Shown piece after piece: positions 44,200-53,104 of a stretch of 62,204 bases of DNA. The stretch's first letter is position 1, and every line of letters starts with the position of its first letter. The DNA is taken from positions 1-62,204 of the forward strand of contig JAGKSW010000144.1 of NCBI GenBank assembly GCA_018993265.1, read 5' to 3'. The stretch comes from Nostoc sp. TH1S01. GTDB taxonomy: Bacteria; Cyanobacteriota; Cyanobacteriia; Cyanobacteriales; Nostocaceae. The notes beneath the pieces were generated by a model. It was not told the origin of the DNA, searched no databases, and saw only the letters and a list, made by a program, of their open reading frames with translations. The translations under genes were made by a program, and so were the position numbers.

Positions 44200-44583
44200 A
44201 TGCAGCGTACAGTCCTTTTGGCAAAAATACACAATTGCACCCTGACTGGGGCGAATATTAACTACGTAGGAAGTATCAGCATTGATGAAATGTTGTTAGA
44301 TAAAGCTGGCATTTTACCCTACGAGCAAGTGCAAGTAGTAAACGTTGCCAATGGTGAGCGCTTCATTACTTATGCAATCAAGGCTCCAGCCAATTCGGGA
44401 ATTATTGAACTAAATGGAGCGGCGGCACGTCTAGGCATTGTAGGCGATCGCTTGATTATAATGGCTTACGGGCAGTTCTCTTTGGAAGAGTTAAAAAGTT
44501 ACTCTCCTACGGTAGTCATTGTGGACGAAAAAAACCGACTATTAGAAGTGCGGCACTACGATGACCTGCTCAGTAAGGTCTAA
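44200..44583 (+). CDS. panD: Aspartate 1-decarboxylase (PanD)
   Basis: This 127-residue protein is made as a proenzyme and cleaves itself at Gly-Ser in YVGSISID to give the pyruvoyl group. It then turns aspartate into beta-alanine for pantothenate and coenzyme A. The conserved [15 protein letters not shown] and [16 protein letters not shown] segments are present. The MBL-fold gene begins 12 bases after its stop, so the two are probably one transcript. Confidence 0.95.
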   Translation: MQRTVLLAKIHNCTLTGANINYVGSISIDEMLLDKAGILPYEQVQVVNVANGERFITYAIKAPANSGIIELNGAAARLGIVGDRLIIMAYGQFSLEELKSYSPTVVIVDEKNRLLEVRHYDDLLSKV

Positions 44584-44595
44584 ATTTTCAGAAAA

Positions 44596-45498
44596 ATGTC
44601 AAATCTTGCGCCGTCGGATTTCCAAAGTTCCATAACTGAAACCGCAACTACGACCCCTAGTAGTTCAGCGGATGAGTTTTTTGTGCAATTTTGGGGTGTT
44701 AGGGGTTTAATTGCCACTCCAGCTAGTAACGCCAATCGTTATGGCGGTAACACTGCTTGTGTAGAAATACAAGTAGCGGGTAAACGCTTGATTTTTGATG
44801 GCGGAACTGGCCTACGCACGCTCGGTAAGTCTTTACGACAACTGCAACAGCCTATAGAAGCATATTTATTTTTTACCAATTCCCAATCCAATCGCATCCA
44901 AGGTTTTCCTTTTTTTGCACCGGCATTCGTCCCAGAAAACCGCTTCCATATTTACGGTTCGGCTGCTTCTAATAGTGCTTCTATTAAACAATGTCTCTGC
45001 GATCAGATGCTACAGCCGCACTTTCCCTATCCTCTCCAGGTGATGCAGGCAGAATTACAGTTCTATAACTTGATTCCAGGTAGCGAAGTGAAGCTAGATG
45101 ATGTGACGATCGCCACAGCATTAATTAATCAAACTCAGCGTTCTGTTGGCTACCGCGTTTCCTGGCAGAACAAAAGTGTTGCTTATATCACCGATTTAAC
45201 AAAAAATGCTGAGCCTGTTGATCAAGAGCAGATTTTACAGCTGGTGAAAGGTGTGGATTTACTGATTGCTAATGCTACTTATACTCCACCTACAGCCAAC
45301 AGCCATGAATCTAGTGATTTACACTGGCAAACGGCTGTAGAATTAGCCCAAAGTGCAGCCGTGCAGCAGTTAGTGATTTCTCATCATCATCCAGACGATG
45401 ATGATGATTTTCTCGATCAAGTGCAAACTGATGTTAAAGCAATTTTTGCTCAAGGTTTACTGGCCTGCGAAGGTCTAGTGTTATCTATTGGTAAGTAA
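44596..45498 (+). CDS. Metallo-beta-lactamase-fold protein with a degenerate metal site
   Basis: This 300-residue protein has the MBL fold (FWGVRGLIATPASNANRYGGNTACVEI, FDGGTGLRTLG, YITDLT at Asp200). The usual THxHxDH motif reads FTNSQSNR at 93-100, and the second-site acidic position reads ANATYT instead of HDATYT. A His cluster survives near the end (ISHHHPDDDDD, 261-271). Close relatives hydrolyse cyclic nucleotides or RNA ends. This one has probably lost zinc catalysis. It is co-transcribed with panD and its stop adjoins the convergent methyltransferase gene. Confidence 0.82.
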   Translation: MSNLAPSDFQSSITETATTTPSSSADEFFVQFWGVRGLIATPASNANRYGGNTACVEIQVAGKRLIFDGGTGLRTLGKSLRQLQQPIEAYLFFTNSQSNRIQGFPFFAPAFVPENRFHIYGSAASNSASIKQCLCDQMLQPHFPYPLQVMQAELQFYNLIPGSEVKLDDVTIATALINQTQRSVGYRVSWQNKSVAYITDLTKNAEPVDQEQILQLVKGVDLLIANATYTPPTANSHESSDLHWQTAVELAQSAAVQQLVISHHHPDDDDDFLDQVQTDVKAIFAQGLLACEGLVLSIGK

Positions 45499-45499
45499 T

Positions 45500-46291
45500 T
45501 TACTTAATACATTTGATAGTTCCATAGACTCCGCGAGTTTCCACTTGTACACAGTCTGGCTCAAAACCTGCGGCGATCGCAATCTGCTGCAACTCATCTG
45601 GAGTGAAGAAGCGAAACACGATGCTGGGTAGTGGTTGGAGAAATGTAGTAGCAAACAACTTACCACCACTACGCAATGCTTGATAAATATTGCGAATTCC
45701 TGTTGTCGCATCAGGCCAGCAGTGCATAGCAGCACCACTATAAACAGCATCTAGAGAATTAGGAGCGAAGGGTAATGCTCCGACATCGCCACGGATGATG
45801 GTAATTTGCTGAGGTGATATGCCTTCTAGTTGCATTTGTTGTTGTAGTTGCCCTAACATCGTCTCTGAGTAATCCAGTGCGATAATTTGCTCACATCGCT
45901 GCAACAATGCCAAGCGTCGGGAAATCATACCTGTACCACAACTAATATCTGCCACAACTCTTAAGTCTTGACCGAAAAATTCCACACACTGCCGAAATTC
46001 AATATCAATACCACCCAAATTACGTAACCCCATAGCCCAAATTGGTGGCAGGATACGCTCGTATAACCAGGAAATAATTGGTAAGCGAAATAACTCCGTG
46101 CGTAGAGGTTTTGTCTCAACACCATGATCAATCTCCCTCTTGACTCGCTCAGGAGTTAAATCCACTAAGGATAATGGCATTTTTGTTACTTCATTACGGA
46201 AATAATTTTGGCACTGCTTGCAGTCTGGTGGTACTTTAGTGAGAGTTTGATCACAAATAGGGCAAGCGATCGCTTCCTTGAGACTGGACAT
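45500..46291 (-). CDS. Class I SAM-dependent methyltransferase with N-terminal zinc knuckle
   Basis: This 263-residue protein has an N-terminal CPIC...CKQC knuckle (10-30). A Rossmann methyltransferase follows: motif I VADISCGTGMISRRLA, the acidic end of strand 2 IIALDYSETM, then GDVGALPFAPNSLDAVYSGAAMHCW and the post-motif ALRSGGKLFATTFL. It resembles plastoglobule-type and UbiE-like methyltransferases in cyanobacteria and plants. Substrate unknown, perhaps a quinone or lipid. Convergent with the MBL gene with one base between. Confidence 0.85.
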   Translation of the reverse strand: MSSLKEAIACPICDQTLTKVPPDCKQCQNYFRNEVTKMPLSLVDLTPERVKREIDHGVETKPLRTELFRLPIISWLYERILPPIWAMGLRNLGGIDIEFRQCVEFFGQDLRVVADISCGTGMISRRLALLQRCEQIIALDYSETMLGQLQQQMQLEGISPQQITIIRGDVGALPFAPNSLDAVYSGAAMHCWPDATTGIRNIYQALRSGGKLFATTFLQPLPSIVFRFFTPDELQQIAIAAGFEPDCVQVETRGVYGTIKCIK

Positions 46292-46371
46292 AGTTTTTTT
46301 ATTTTATCCAAACTGATCACTTCTCATTTCATCAGAAAAGTTGCAAAAGAAGGATGATTAATGAAAGCAAA

Positions 46372-46400
46372 AACCCTGAGTTCTGGATGAACCCAGGGTT
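46372..46400 (-). terminator. Terminator of the DUF928 operon
   Basis: AACCCTG and CAGGGTT pair around 15 bases. On the minus strand the stem is followed by TTTTTGC. It lies 130 bases past the last DUF928 stop. Confidence 0.65.
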
Positions 46401-46529
46401 ATAAATTAGGGGCTATCTTGATTTAAATGTGCGTGTTAGTTTTGCCTAACACAAGCTACAAAACCGAGATTTGGTTTTATGGTCACCAACTTATAAATTA
46501 GGCGACTAGGACAATTTATTTCTTACCTA

Positions 46530-47288
46530 TTAAGGTGCGATCGCTTCTGAAGTTTGAGAGATTGGTTGCAGTAAATTTTTTTCTTGAAATAATGGTGCTT
46601 GAGCTACTTCCGTATCTAATTTTACGCCTTCTGTCGTTAATAAACTTACCCAATCAGCTTTCAGTGCTGAATCTTGAGGGCGAGAATAGCGCAACTGTGC
46701 CAAAGTAGCCAGAGTGTCGTACCACATACCAGCATCAGCATACAACTTCAAGCGCTCTTGAGGAGAAGCTTTTTCTGCCTTACTCATCAATTGTGGATCA
46801 TCTACACGTTGGATAGTTCCTTGAACTAACTTATCCAAAGAGCGGTCTTGAGTATTGCAAATAATTGAAAAGTTCCATCTATATTTTTGACCTTTAGCCA
46901 GGGTGTTGGCTGGTAGGCTAACTCCAACTACGCCAGCATTACCATTAGGTTTATACTTTTGTTTGTAAATCTCTTGCTCATTTTCATCTTGCAGTACTAA
47001 CTCTACTTCTGGTGCTTGATTTACAGGAATGTAAAAATATAAGGTGGGATCAGCTACTGTTGTTAATCCAATATTTGACATCGGCACAATAGCTGTCAAA
47101 TACTGATTCTTGGCTACACAATTCACCCCACGAGAACCACCTGGAACTCTTCTACCAGGGCCTTTTCCTAAATCTGGTAAATTAATCTTGACTTCTGCTT
47201 GTACTGGCACTACAGCACTGACAATTGCTAATCCTACAATTGCAGAAATTGCTGTTGACAAAAATTTTCGTGGTAAAAGGTTGTTCAT
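46530..47288 (-). CDS. DUF928 protein, copy 3
   Basis: This 252-residue protein has a signal peptide (FLSTAISAIVGLAIVSAVVPVQAEV). It then has the GRRVPGGSRGVNC lead, ALIPMSNIGLTTVADPTLYFYIP and the conserved KYRWNFSIICN block. The C-terminal half is RLKLYADAGMWYDTLATLAQLRYSRPQD, a helical, TPR-like repeat. DUF928 proteins are exported and cyanobacterial; function is unknown. It is last of three tandem paralogues. Confidence 0.88.
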   Translation of the reverse strand: MNNLLPRKFLSTAISAIVGLAIVSAVVPVQAEVKINLPDLGKGPGRRVPGGSRGVNCVAKNQYLTAIVPMSNIGLTTVADPTLYFYIPVNQAPEVELVLQDENEQEIYKQKYKPNGNAGVVGVSLPANTLAKGQKYRWNFSIICNTQDRSLDKLVQGTIQRVDDPQLMSKAEKASPQERLKLYADAGMWYDTLATLAQLRYSRPQDSALKADWVSLLTTEGVKLDTEVAQAPLFQEKNLLQPISQTSEAIAP

Positions 47289-47316
47289 ATTATCTAAAGT
47301 AAATCTGGGTTGAAGA

Positions 47317-48312
47317 TTAAAATTTTTGCTTGTTTTTGGGTTGTAAGGCTTCTGGTGGAGGAATTAACGGTTGCTGCACGATTTGCTGATTCAAGCGGAC
47401 ACCTTGTGCAGTTAATAATTCTTCCCAATCAGATGCTATTTCTAAATTATTCGGAAACAAGTAACGTCTTTGAGCGACAGTAGCCAGAGCATCTTGCCAA
47501 ATACCTGCTGCTGCATACAAAACTGCACGTTCTTGTCTGGTTGCTTGTTGTAATTTTTTTACCAACTTTATGTCTGGTAGCACACGTTGCACTAAACCAG
47601 CCACAACCTGATTTTGAGACTTGTCGGTAGGATTACATATTACAGAAAATTTCCATTTATATTGTTTGTTTACTGCTAAAGAATTAACAGGCAGACGTAT
47701 GCTAATTATGCCAGCTTTGTCATTAGGTTTATATTTCTGTGTGTAAACCTCTTGCTCGGTTTCATTTTGAACAACTAACTCTAACTCTGGTGCAGAAGTT
47801 TGGGGAACATAAAAAAACAAGCTAGGATTTGAAATTGTGGTTAATCCTAGTTGAGATTCGGGAATTAAAGCGGTTAAAGGTATTTTCCCTTGTAAACACT
47901 GGTTAGTAACTTGTACTGGTGCTGGGTTATTATTTTGCTCTGGTGGAGTTGTTCTTTCATTAGGGATGATAAAAATATTACCACCGTTACCTCTAACGCG
48001 ATCGCGAGGCGCTACTACTGGTGCTGGCTGTGTTTGGATATCTTGGTATATGTTACCGTCGTTACCTCTAACACTACCACGAGGTACTATTGGTGCTGGC
48101 TGTGCTGGAATTTCTATATTTACATTCCCTTCAAATGGGGGTTCATACGCCCGTGTTCCCGCTGGGATCAATCTGCGTGGACTACCAAGAACCGGAGGAA
48201 GAAAAATAATTTTTTCTCTTGCTACGGCGGTATTAACTGGCAAAATGCTAGTCATACCCACTGTAGTGGCTAAGATTGTTATCCCGATTTTTTGTAGTTT
48301 TGCGGAGATCAT
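47317..48312 (-). CDS. DUF928 protein, copy 2, with a repetitive N-terminal insertion
   Basis: This 331-residue protein has a signal peptide (TILATTVGMTSILPVNTAVA). An extra ~80-residue region follows with near repeats (PAPIVPRGSVRGNDGNIYQDI, PAPVVAPRDRVRGNGGNIFI). The DUF928 core comes next (ALIPESQLGLTTISNPSLFFYVP, KYKWKFSVICN, WQDALATVAQRRY). The repeat insertion distinguishes it from its neighbours. It lies 28 bases upstream of copy 3 on the same transcript. Function unknown. Confidence 0.87.
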   Translation of the reverse strand: MISAKLQKIGITILATTVGMTSILPVNTAVAREKIIFLPPVLGSPRRLIPAGTRAYEPPFEGNVNIEIPAQPAPIVPRGSVRGNDGNIYQDIQTQPAPVVAPRDRVRGNGGNIFIIPNERTTPPEQNNNPAPVQVTNQCLQGKIPLTALIPESQLGLTTISNPSLFFYVPQTSAPELELVVQNETEQEVYTQKYKPNDKAGIISIRLPVNSLAVNKQYKWKFSVICNPTDKSQNQVVAGLVQRVLPDIKLVKKLQQATRQERAVLYAAAGIWQDALATVAQRRYLFPNNLEIASDWEELLTAQGVRLNQQIVQQPLIPPPEALQPKNKQKF

Positions 48313-48343
48313 CTGCTTGAGTTCTGCTATGGAAAAATGTTGC

Positions 48344-49156
48344 TCAATTATTTAACAACGGTTGAGGAGCTTCTTTTTCGGGAATCAAAGGTTTTTGCGT
48401 GAGTTGTTTATCAAATTCTACTCCTGGCGCTGTTAACAATGCTTCCCAATCAGTTTTGAGTTTGACATCATTAGGTCGTGAGTATCTCAATCTTGCTAAA
48501 GTATCCAGGGCATCATGCCAAATTCCTGCTTCTGCGTAAATTAGCACCCGCTCTTGAGGGGTAGCTTGTGCTAGTTTTTTCATCAGCAAAGGATTTTCAA
48601 AACGTTGGATAGTGCCTTGGACAAGCTTGGCTGAAGAAGGATCTTGGGGATTACAGATAATTGAGAAATTCCATCTATATTTTTGGTTCACAGCTAAGGT
48701 ATCTGGTGGTAACTGTATTCCTACTATTCCTGCTTTGGTATTTGATTTATAGTTCTGCTGGTAAACAGTTTGCCCATTGTCATTTTCATTCTGAATGACT
48801 AACTGTAGATAAGCAGCAGTGTTTTGGGGAATAAAGAAATATATGGTGGGGTTCCCAACTGTTGTTAATCCTAGGTTTGACTGCGGAATTAAAGCTGTGA
48901 GATTTTGTTTTTTAGCTATACAATTTACGCCGCGTGTAGCCGCTGGTACTCTTCGACTAGGGTTTCCTAAAGATGGTGGGAGACGTAATCTCAAACGAGT
49001 ACCAGACTGGACTGTTCTTTTTGGCTTTCCTAGATTAGCTGGCAAAGTTTCTGTTTGTGACTGGGCTATGGCAATATTAGTAGGAGAAATAACCGTCAAC
49101 CCAAAAGTAACGCTGAGGAATATCAGCCAAATTTTTTGTGGCATTGCAGCGGGCAT
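48344..49156 (-). CDS. DUF928 protein, copy 1
   Basis: This 270-residue protein has a signal peptide (IWLIFLSVTFGLTVISPTNIAIAQS). It then has RRVPAATRGVNC, ALIPQSNLGLTTVGNPTIYFFIP, KYRWNFSIICN and IYAEAGIWHDALDTLARLRYSRPND. It is closest to copy 3 (same RGVNC and LRYSRP ends). It follows the molybdoprotein gene by 44 bases, so the three DUF928 genes and the redox genes may share a transcript. Confidence 0.88.
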   Translation of the reverse strand: MPAAMPQKIWLIFLSVTFGLTVISPTNIAIAQSQTETLPANLGKPKRTVQSGTRLRLRLPPSLGNPSRRVPAATRGVNCIAKKQNLTALIPQSNLGLTTVGNPTIYFFIPQNTAAYLQLVIQNENDNGQTVYQQNYKSNTKAGIVGIQLPPDTLAVNQKYRWNFSIICNPQDPSSAKLVQGTIQRFENPLLMKKLAQATPQERVLIYAEAGIWHDALDTLARLRYSRPNDVKLKTDWEALLTAPGVEFDKQLTQKPLIPEKEAPQPLLNN

Positions 49157-49200
49157 GAAATATACTCCTACTATCTATTGCAGAATTGTCATAGATTTAA

Positions 49201-49938
49201 CTATATTCCCCCAAACCACTCGTAACCTTGGTCAACCCAATAACCTTTTTGGCTGCTGAGAGTACTAGTTAATTTAATCCGAGTTACCCATTTAGATTGT
49301 TTATAACCAAGCTTGATGGGAGAAGCTAGGCGTAATGGCGCACCATTATCTGCTGGTAGAGGTTGACGATTTTTTTCATAAGCCAGGAGTGTTTGGGGAT
49401 GCAGTACGGAGGCGATATCCCAGCTTTCGTAATAAGGAATACCAGTTTCATCCGTATCAGCAGAATAAAAGTAGGCGTAGCGCACTTGAGATTTTGGTTG
49501 TACTAAATTCAGTAAGTCCCGTAGGCGTACCCCTCCCCACTGGACGATCGCAGCCCAACCTTCGACGCACACATGACGAATTACCATTGAGGTGAAGGGT
49601 AATTTTTCGATGTCTGCCATGCTTAATTGCATTGGCTGGTTGACTTCACCATCGATGGTTAAGCGAAATTTTTCGAGATCAATTTGGGGAGTGCTATTAC
49701 CATTAACTAGCAGCGCCTGTGGTTGAATGGCACTGAGCGAAAATTCTGGTACTGGTGTCTGCGGTTTGAGTAATAATTCTCCGATTTTCAGGTTGAGCGG
49801 CTCAGTGAGGCTACCTACAGATTCTGAGAGTAAATTTGTACCACAACTGCTGAGGAGTAAACCCATACTCGACACTCCCGATAGTTGCAACAATCGGCGG
49901 CGTGTCAATAGATGGCGCGGTGCTTTGAATTCTTCCAT
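49201..49938 (-). CDS. Sulfite-oxidase-like molybdopterin oxidoreductase
   Basis: This 245-residue protein has an N-terminal Tat-type signal (LTRRRLLQLSGVSSMGLLLSSC) with a possible lipobox Cys. A sulfite-oxidase-fold domain follows: FRLTIDGEVNQPMQLSMADIEKLP, molybdenum ligand Cys in IRHVCVEGWAAIVQWGGVRL, and NGAPLRLASPIKLGYKQSKWV. It resembles the MsrP/YedY group, which repairs oxidised methionine or oxidises small substrates in the periplasm. It lies 10 bases downstream of a cytochrome b gene, its likely electron partner. Confidence 0.88.
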   Translation of the reverse strand: MEEFKAPRHLLTRRRLLQLSGVSSMGLLLSSCGTNLLSESVGSLTEPLNLKIGELLLKPQTPVPEFSLSAIQPQALLVNGNSTPQIDLEKFRLTIDGEVNQPMQLSMADIEKLPFTSMVIRHVCVEGWAAIVQWGGVRLRDLLNLVQPKSQVRYAYFYSADTDETGIPYYESWDIASVLHPQTLLAYEKNRQPLPADNGAPLRLASPIKLGYKQSKWVTRIKLTSTLSSQKGYWVDQGYEWFGGI

Positions 49939-49948
49939 ACCACCTCTT

Positions 49949-50557
49949 CTAAGTAAACATTGATTTAATCAAACGATAACCGCCGACTTTCTGGGATAGC
50001 AGAAAATGAGCAATTACAAATATGACAACTATCGGTACAGTAATAAAGTGAATGACTCTTAAGGTTTGCCAACTGCCAAATAATGCAGACAACCAATGCA
50101 GTTGTGCGGGTTTGTACATTGCCAAGCCAGAAGCGATCGCTAGGATCAATACTGGTACAATTCCGGTATAAATTAACCGATGCCAAGCATAGTTTTTGCG
50201 TTTCGGATTCTGCCCTTTTTGTAAAACTTGTACGTCACCTTGAGATACAAATCGCTTTTCCCAGCGCCGCGTCGAAAATATATAAACGCCATAGGCTAAT
50301 AAATTCAGCGCAAACAACCACATCGCTGCAAAGTGCCAATTGCGTCCACCGCCTAACCATCCTCCTAGTAAGAAGGTGCGGGGAAATGTCCAGCCTCCCC
50401 GCCCACCAAACACAGGGTTAGCATTGTAAATTTGCAATCCACTGCCAATCATGATTATCAAACTAATGATATTGATGCCATGAAATATTTTGGCAGCCAA
50501 CTCTTGTTTCGGCCCCGCAGGAGGTTTGCTACGTTTACCAGCTTTAGAAGAAGCCAT
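49949..50557 (-). CDS. Di-haem cytochrome b-type membrane protein
   Basis: This 202-residue protein has four membrane helices (IISLIIMIGSGLQIYN, FAAMWLFALNLLAYGVYIF, LIYTGIVPVLILAIASGLAMY, VIHFITVPIVVIFVIAHFLL). Histidines at IFHGINI, RNWHFAAM, YAWHRL and VIHF/IAHF can bind two haems. It resembles cytochrome b561/hydrogenase-type subunits that carry electrons from quinol across the membrane. Paired with the molybdoprotein. N-terminus lysine-rich and cytoplasmic. Confidence 0.87.
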   Translation of the reverse strand: MASSKAGKRSKPPAGPKQELAAKIFHGINIISLIIMIGSGLQIYNANPVFGGRGGWTFPRTFLLGGWLGGGRNWHFAAMWLFALNLLAYGVYIFSTRRWEKRFVSQGDVQVLQKGQNPKRKNYAWHRLIYTGIVPVLILAIASGLAMYKPAQLHWLSALFGSWQTLRVIHFITVPIVVIFVIAHFLLSQKVGGYRLIKSMFT

Positions 50558-50734
50558 AAAAAATCCTAATTTTTGTCTTCAAACCTAAAATGTCTCAGGT
50601 GTTCTACTGCTTTATTGCTACAAAAGTTTACTAAACTAGTTGAAAAATACAGGCTAAAAGCTAGGGGCTAGAAAAGAAAGTTTTTTATATGGCTAATTGG
50701 AAAAAGTGCGATTAATAACTAATCAACCAGGAGA

Positions 50735-51244
50735 TTATTTGTTGAAGGCAGCATAACCAAAAGTGGCGTTAAAAGTTCGACACCAAATTGCTGCACTAGC
50801 AAAATCTGCAATCTTGATATCATCGGAGATCGCATAGCGTTGTGTGCCAGAGGTTTTTTGTAAGCGCCCCAAACTCACATAATCTTTTTCAGTAATGCCG
50901 TAAATTTTGGGTTTCTGTTGGCGATGTAAAATTACTAACAAGTCTGGCCCGTTGTCGGTCTTGAAGTTCTGGTCGAATTCTAAAAAGGTCTGACCATTCT
51001 CAGTAATAATGCGTGCATTACCTTGAGTTACATGTTCTCCTTTCACAAAGCTACCCGATTTTACAACTGTTGGTGTCTGGGCTTCATTGGGTGATGCAGA
51101 GACTGTGGGAGTTGCAGTTTCACTTGCTTGAACGGTTTGCAGACCTTGGCTAGCAGAATTTTCTGTAGGCTTTGTAGTCACTTGTTCTGCACAACCAGCG
51201 ATCGCTAAAGCAGCCAAACTCACAATGAGTAATTTCCTTTGCAT
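50735..51244 (-). CDS. DM13-domain lipoprotein
   Basis: This protein has 169 residues from the ATG at 51244; the frame opens further upstream without a signal. Lipobox LAALAIAGC. A Thr/Ser/Ala linker and a DM13 domain follow: GSFVKGEHVTQGNARII, FLEFDQNFKTDNGPDLLVIL, IKIADFASAAIWCRTFNATFGYAAF. DM13 domains are predicted to take part in electron transfer and protein oxidation with membrane redox partners. The conserved Cys in IWCRTF is present. Lies between cytochrome b and ccdA genes. Confidence 0.87.
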   Translation of the reverse strand: MQRKLLIVSLAALAIAGCAEQVTTKPTENSASQGLQTVQASETATPTVSASPNEAQTPTVVKSGSFVKGEHVTQGNARIITENGQTFLEFDQNFKTDNGPDLLVILHRQQKPKIYGITEKDYVSLGRLQKTSGTQRYAISDDIKIADFASAAIWCRTFNATFGYAAFNK

Positions 51245-51453
51245 AGAGCAAAAGCCTCCAATTCTGCTATCTTTGTTGTTTTCTTGCTTGAGTAGTCTAC
51301 TAGCATTTGTGTTTGCAGATTCAGGATAATTACCGCCATGATTGCAACTTACCATGAAGTTACTATTAATTACACTGAATGTAGCGGAAAACCCTGAAAA
51401 TTTAGCAAGATTTTATAAATTGACTCAAAAATTTTATTTGGTTGTGGAAGAAT

Positions 51454-52143
51454 TTACAGTGGCAGGCGCGGAAACACAGGAGCCAACCACAGTTGAATTT
51501 GCACATCCCAACCTAAGAGAATTGCGATCGCCGAGGCGGCTACTAAAACGCCGCCAACTCTATGTAACATTTCACTGTGAGAACGCAAACCTAGCAAAGA
51601 TTTGCTGGCATAACGCCCAGCATAAGCGATCGCTAATAAAGGTAACGCGGCTCCTACACCAAAAGCCAGTAACAGCGTAAATGTCCCGAAAATTTCATGC
51701 TTGCTGGCTGCCAAAATTAAAATGCTCCCCAGTACAGGCCCAGCACAAGGAGTCCACAACAAACCAAGTTGAGTACCTAACCAAAACTCTCCCGCTAATC
51801 CTACCCCTGTAGTTCTTTTAATTCTGCCTAATTGTAAGTAACTCAGTAGCAGATAACTCCACTTGGGAAAAATAGATAACAAACCCATGAGCAGCAGAAT
51901 AAATATGCCCACATAGCGCAAAGTACTAGCCAGACCAGCCAACCAACTGCTGGCAATTCCTAGTACACTACCTGCTGTCGCAAATCCACCGACTAAACCT
52001 GCTACTAAAGCTACAGGGCCATAGCGATGCGTAGACAGCGATCGCCCTACTAAAACAGGTAAAACAGGCAAAACACAAGGTGACAGTACAGTTAATGCCC
52101 CTGCCAAAATTGCTAATCCGGCTGATAGGGAAGTGATTGCCAT
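51454..52143 (-). CDS. ccdA: CcdA-type thiol transporter
   Basis: This 229-residue protein has six membrane helices. The redox cysteines are in LSPCVLPVLPVLVG and LLWTPCAGPVLGSIL. CcdA carries reducing power from cytosolic thioredoxin to the outside, for cytochrome c maturation or disulfide reduction. It begins 6 bases after the redoxin lipoprotein gene, the usual partner arrangement. The family typically also serves cytochrome b6f and c6 in cyanobacteria. Confidence 0.92.
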   Translation of the reverse strand: MAITSLSAGLAILAGALTVLSPCVLPVLPVLVGRSLSTHRYGPVALVAGLVGGFATAGSVLGIASSWLAGLASTLRYVGIFILLLMGLLSIFPKWSYLLLSYLQLGRIKRTTGVGLAGEFWLGTQLGLLWTPCAGPVLGSILILAASKHEIFGTFTLLLAFGVGAALPLLAIAYAGRYASKSLLGLRSHSEMLHRVGGVLVAASAIAILLGWDVQIQLWLAPVFPRLPL

Positions 52144-52149
52144 CTCGAC

Positions 52150-52773
52150 CTATCCTAAAAGCTGACGAATCATCTGTTCTGTCTCTGAATAAGCACCTTC
52201 GCCGATGTGGTCGTAGCGAATCACTCCTTGGCGATCTGCTAAAAACAAATGCGGCCAGTATTCATTTTTATAAGCATTCCAAGTTTGGAATTCGTTATCT
52301 ATCGGTACTGGGTAGGTAATTTTGTGCTTTTGCAAGGCTTGTTTAACGTTGTTGACCACTTTTTCATAAGCAAACTCTGGTGTGTGTACACCTACTACTT
52401 TGAGTCCTTTGTCTGCATATTCTCGATGCCAACGAGTCACGTAGGGAAGGGTGCGCTGACAATTGATACAAGCAAATGTCCAAAATTGGACTAATACCAC
52501 ATTTCCTTTGAGATCAGCAGTTGTTAAAGGCGAGGAATTCAGCCACTGCGAAATACCTTGAAATTCTGGCAGCAGTTGCGCGTTAGGGGGTAAGGCGGCG
52601 CTGGTATTTTGAGCAGGAGTGGTTGTAGAGCTAGCAGTCGGATTAGCAGTCGTAGGTGTAGAAACTGTGACTTTCTGAGAGCATCCAGAGGCGATCGCTA
52701 CTCCACCTGCTCCCATCGCTCCTAATCCTAGATAGGTAAGAAGTCTGCGGCGCTTGATGAAATATTTATCCAT
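52150..52773 (-). CDS. Exported redoxin/TlpA-like lipoprotein
   Basis: This protein has 207 residues from the ATG at 52773, with AAGGA 8 bases upstream. The signal has RRR (KRRRLLTYLG) and lipobox VAIASGC. A Thr/Ser linker follows, then an AhpC/TlpA-type thioredoxin: LKGNVVLVQFWTFACINCQRTLPYV with a CINC active site, and GVHTPEFAYEK, IDNEFQTWNAYKNEYWPHLFLAD. It would take electrons from CcdA and reduce periplasmic disulfides. Confidence 0.92.
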   Translation of the reverse strand: MDKYFIKRRRLLTYLGLGAMGAGGVAIASGCSQKVTVSTPTTANPTASSTTTPAQNTSAALPPNAQLLPEFQGISQWLNSSPLTTADLKGNVVLVQFWTFACINCQRTLPYVTRWHREYADKGLKVVGVHTPEFAYEKVVNNVKQALQKHKITYPVPIDNEFQTWNAYKNEYWPHLFLADRQGVIRYDHIGEGAYSETEQMIRQLLG

Positions 52774-53104
52774 AAAGCCATCCTTGTGATTATGAAGATA
52801 AAGTTGAATACTTTTTGATTTCGGATGATTACGCAGATACCGAAATAATTTCTCTGAGAAATGGGTGCGTTGTATACGCACCCATGAATAAATTGTGTTG
52901 GTAATTTTTACCTGTGTTTAGCAAGAGTGTAATAACTCAAAATTTACAGTATAAAAATGTACCAATTGTTTCCTCAACAGTTTTCAAGAATGGTTACAAA
53001 AAGTTTTTTGAGCAATTCTTGTATGCACAAGTGGCTTCAGGATACAAATTTTTTATTTGTTTAAAAATTATTGTTTGCCAAATGTATCCTAAGCAACGCA
53101 ACTA

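Noticed and set aside
47911-48355. Plus-strand frames opposite DUF928 copy 2
   Set aside because: Antisense to a protein with signal peptide and conserved DUF928 blocks; their Trp/Cys/Tyr-rich content is an antisense artefact.
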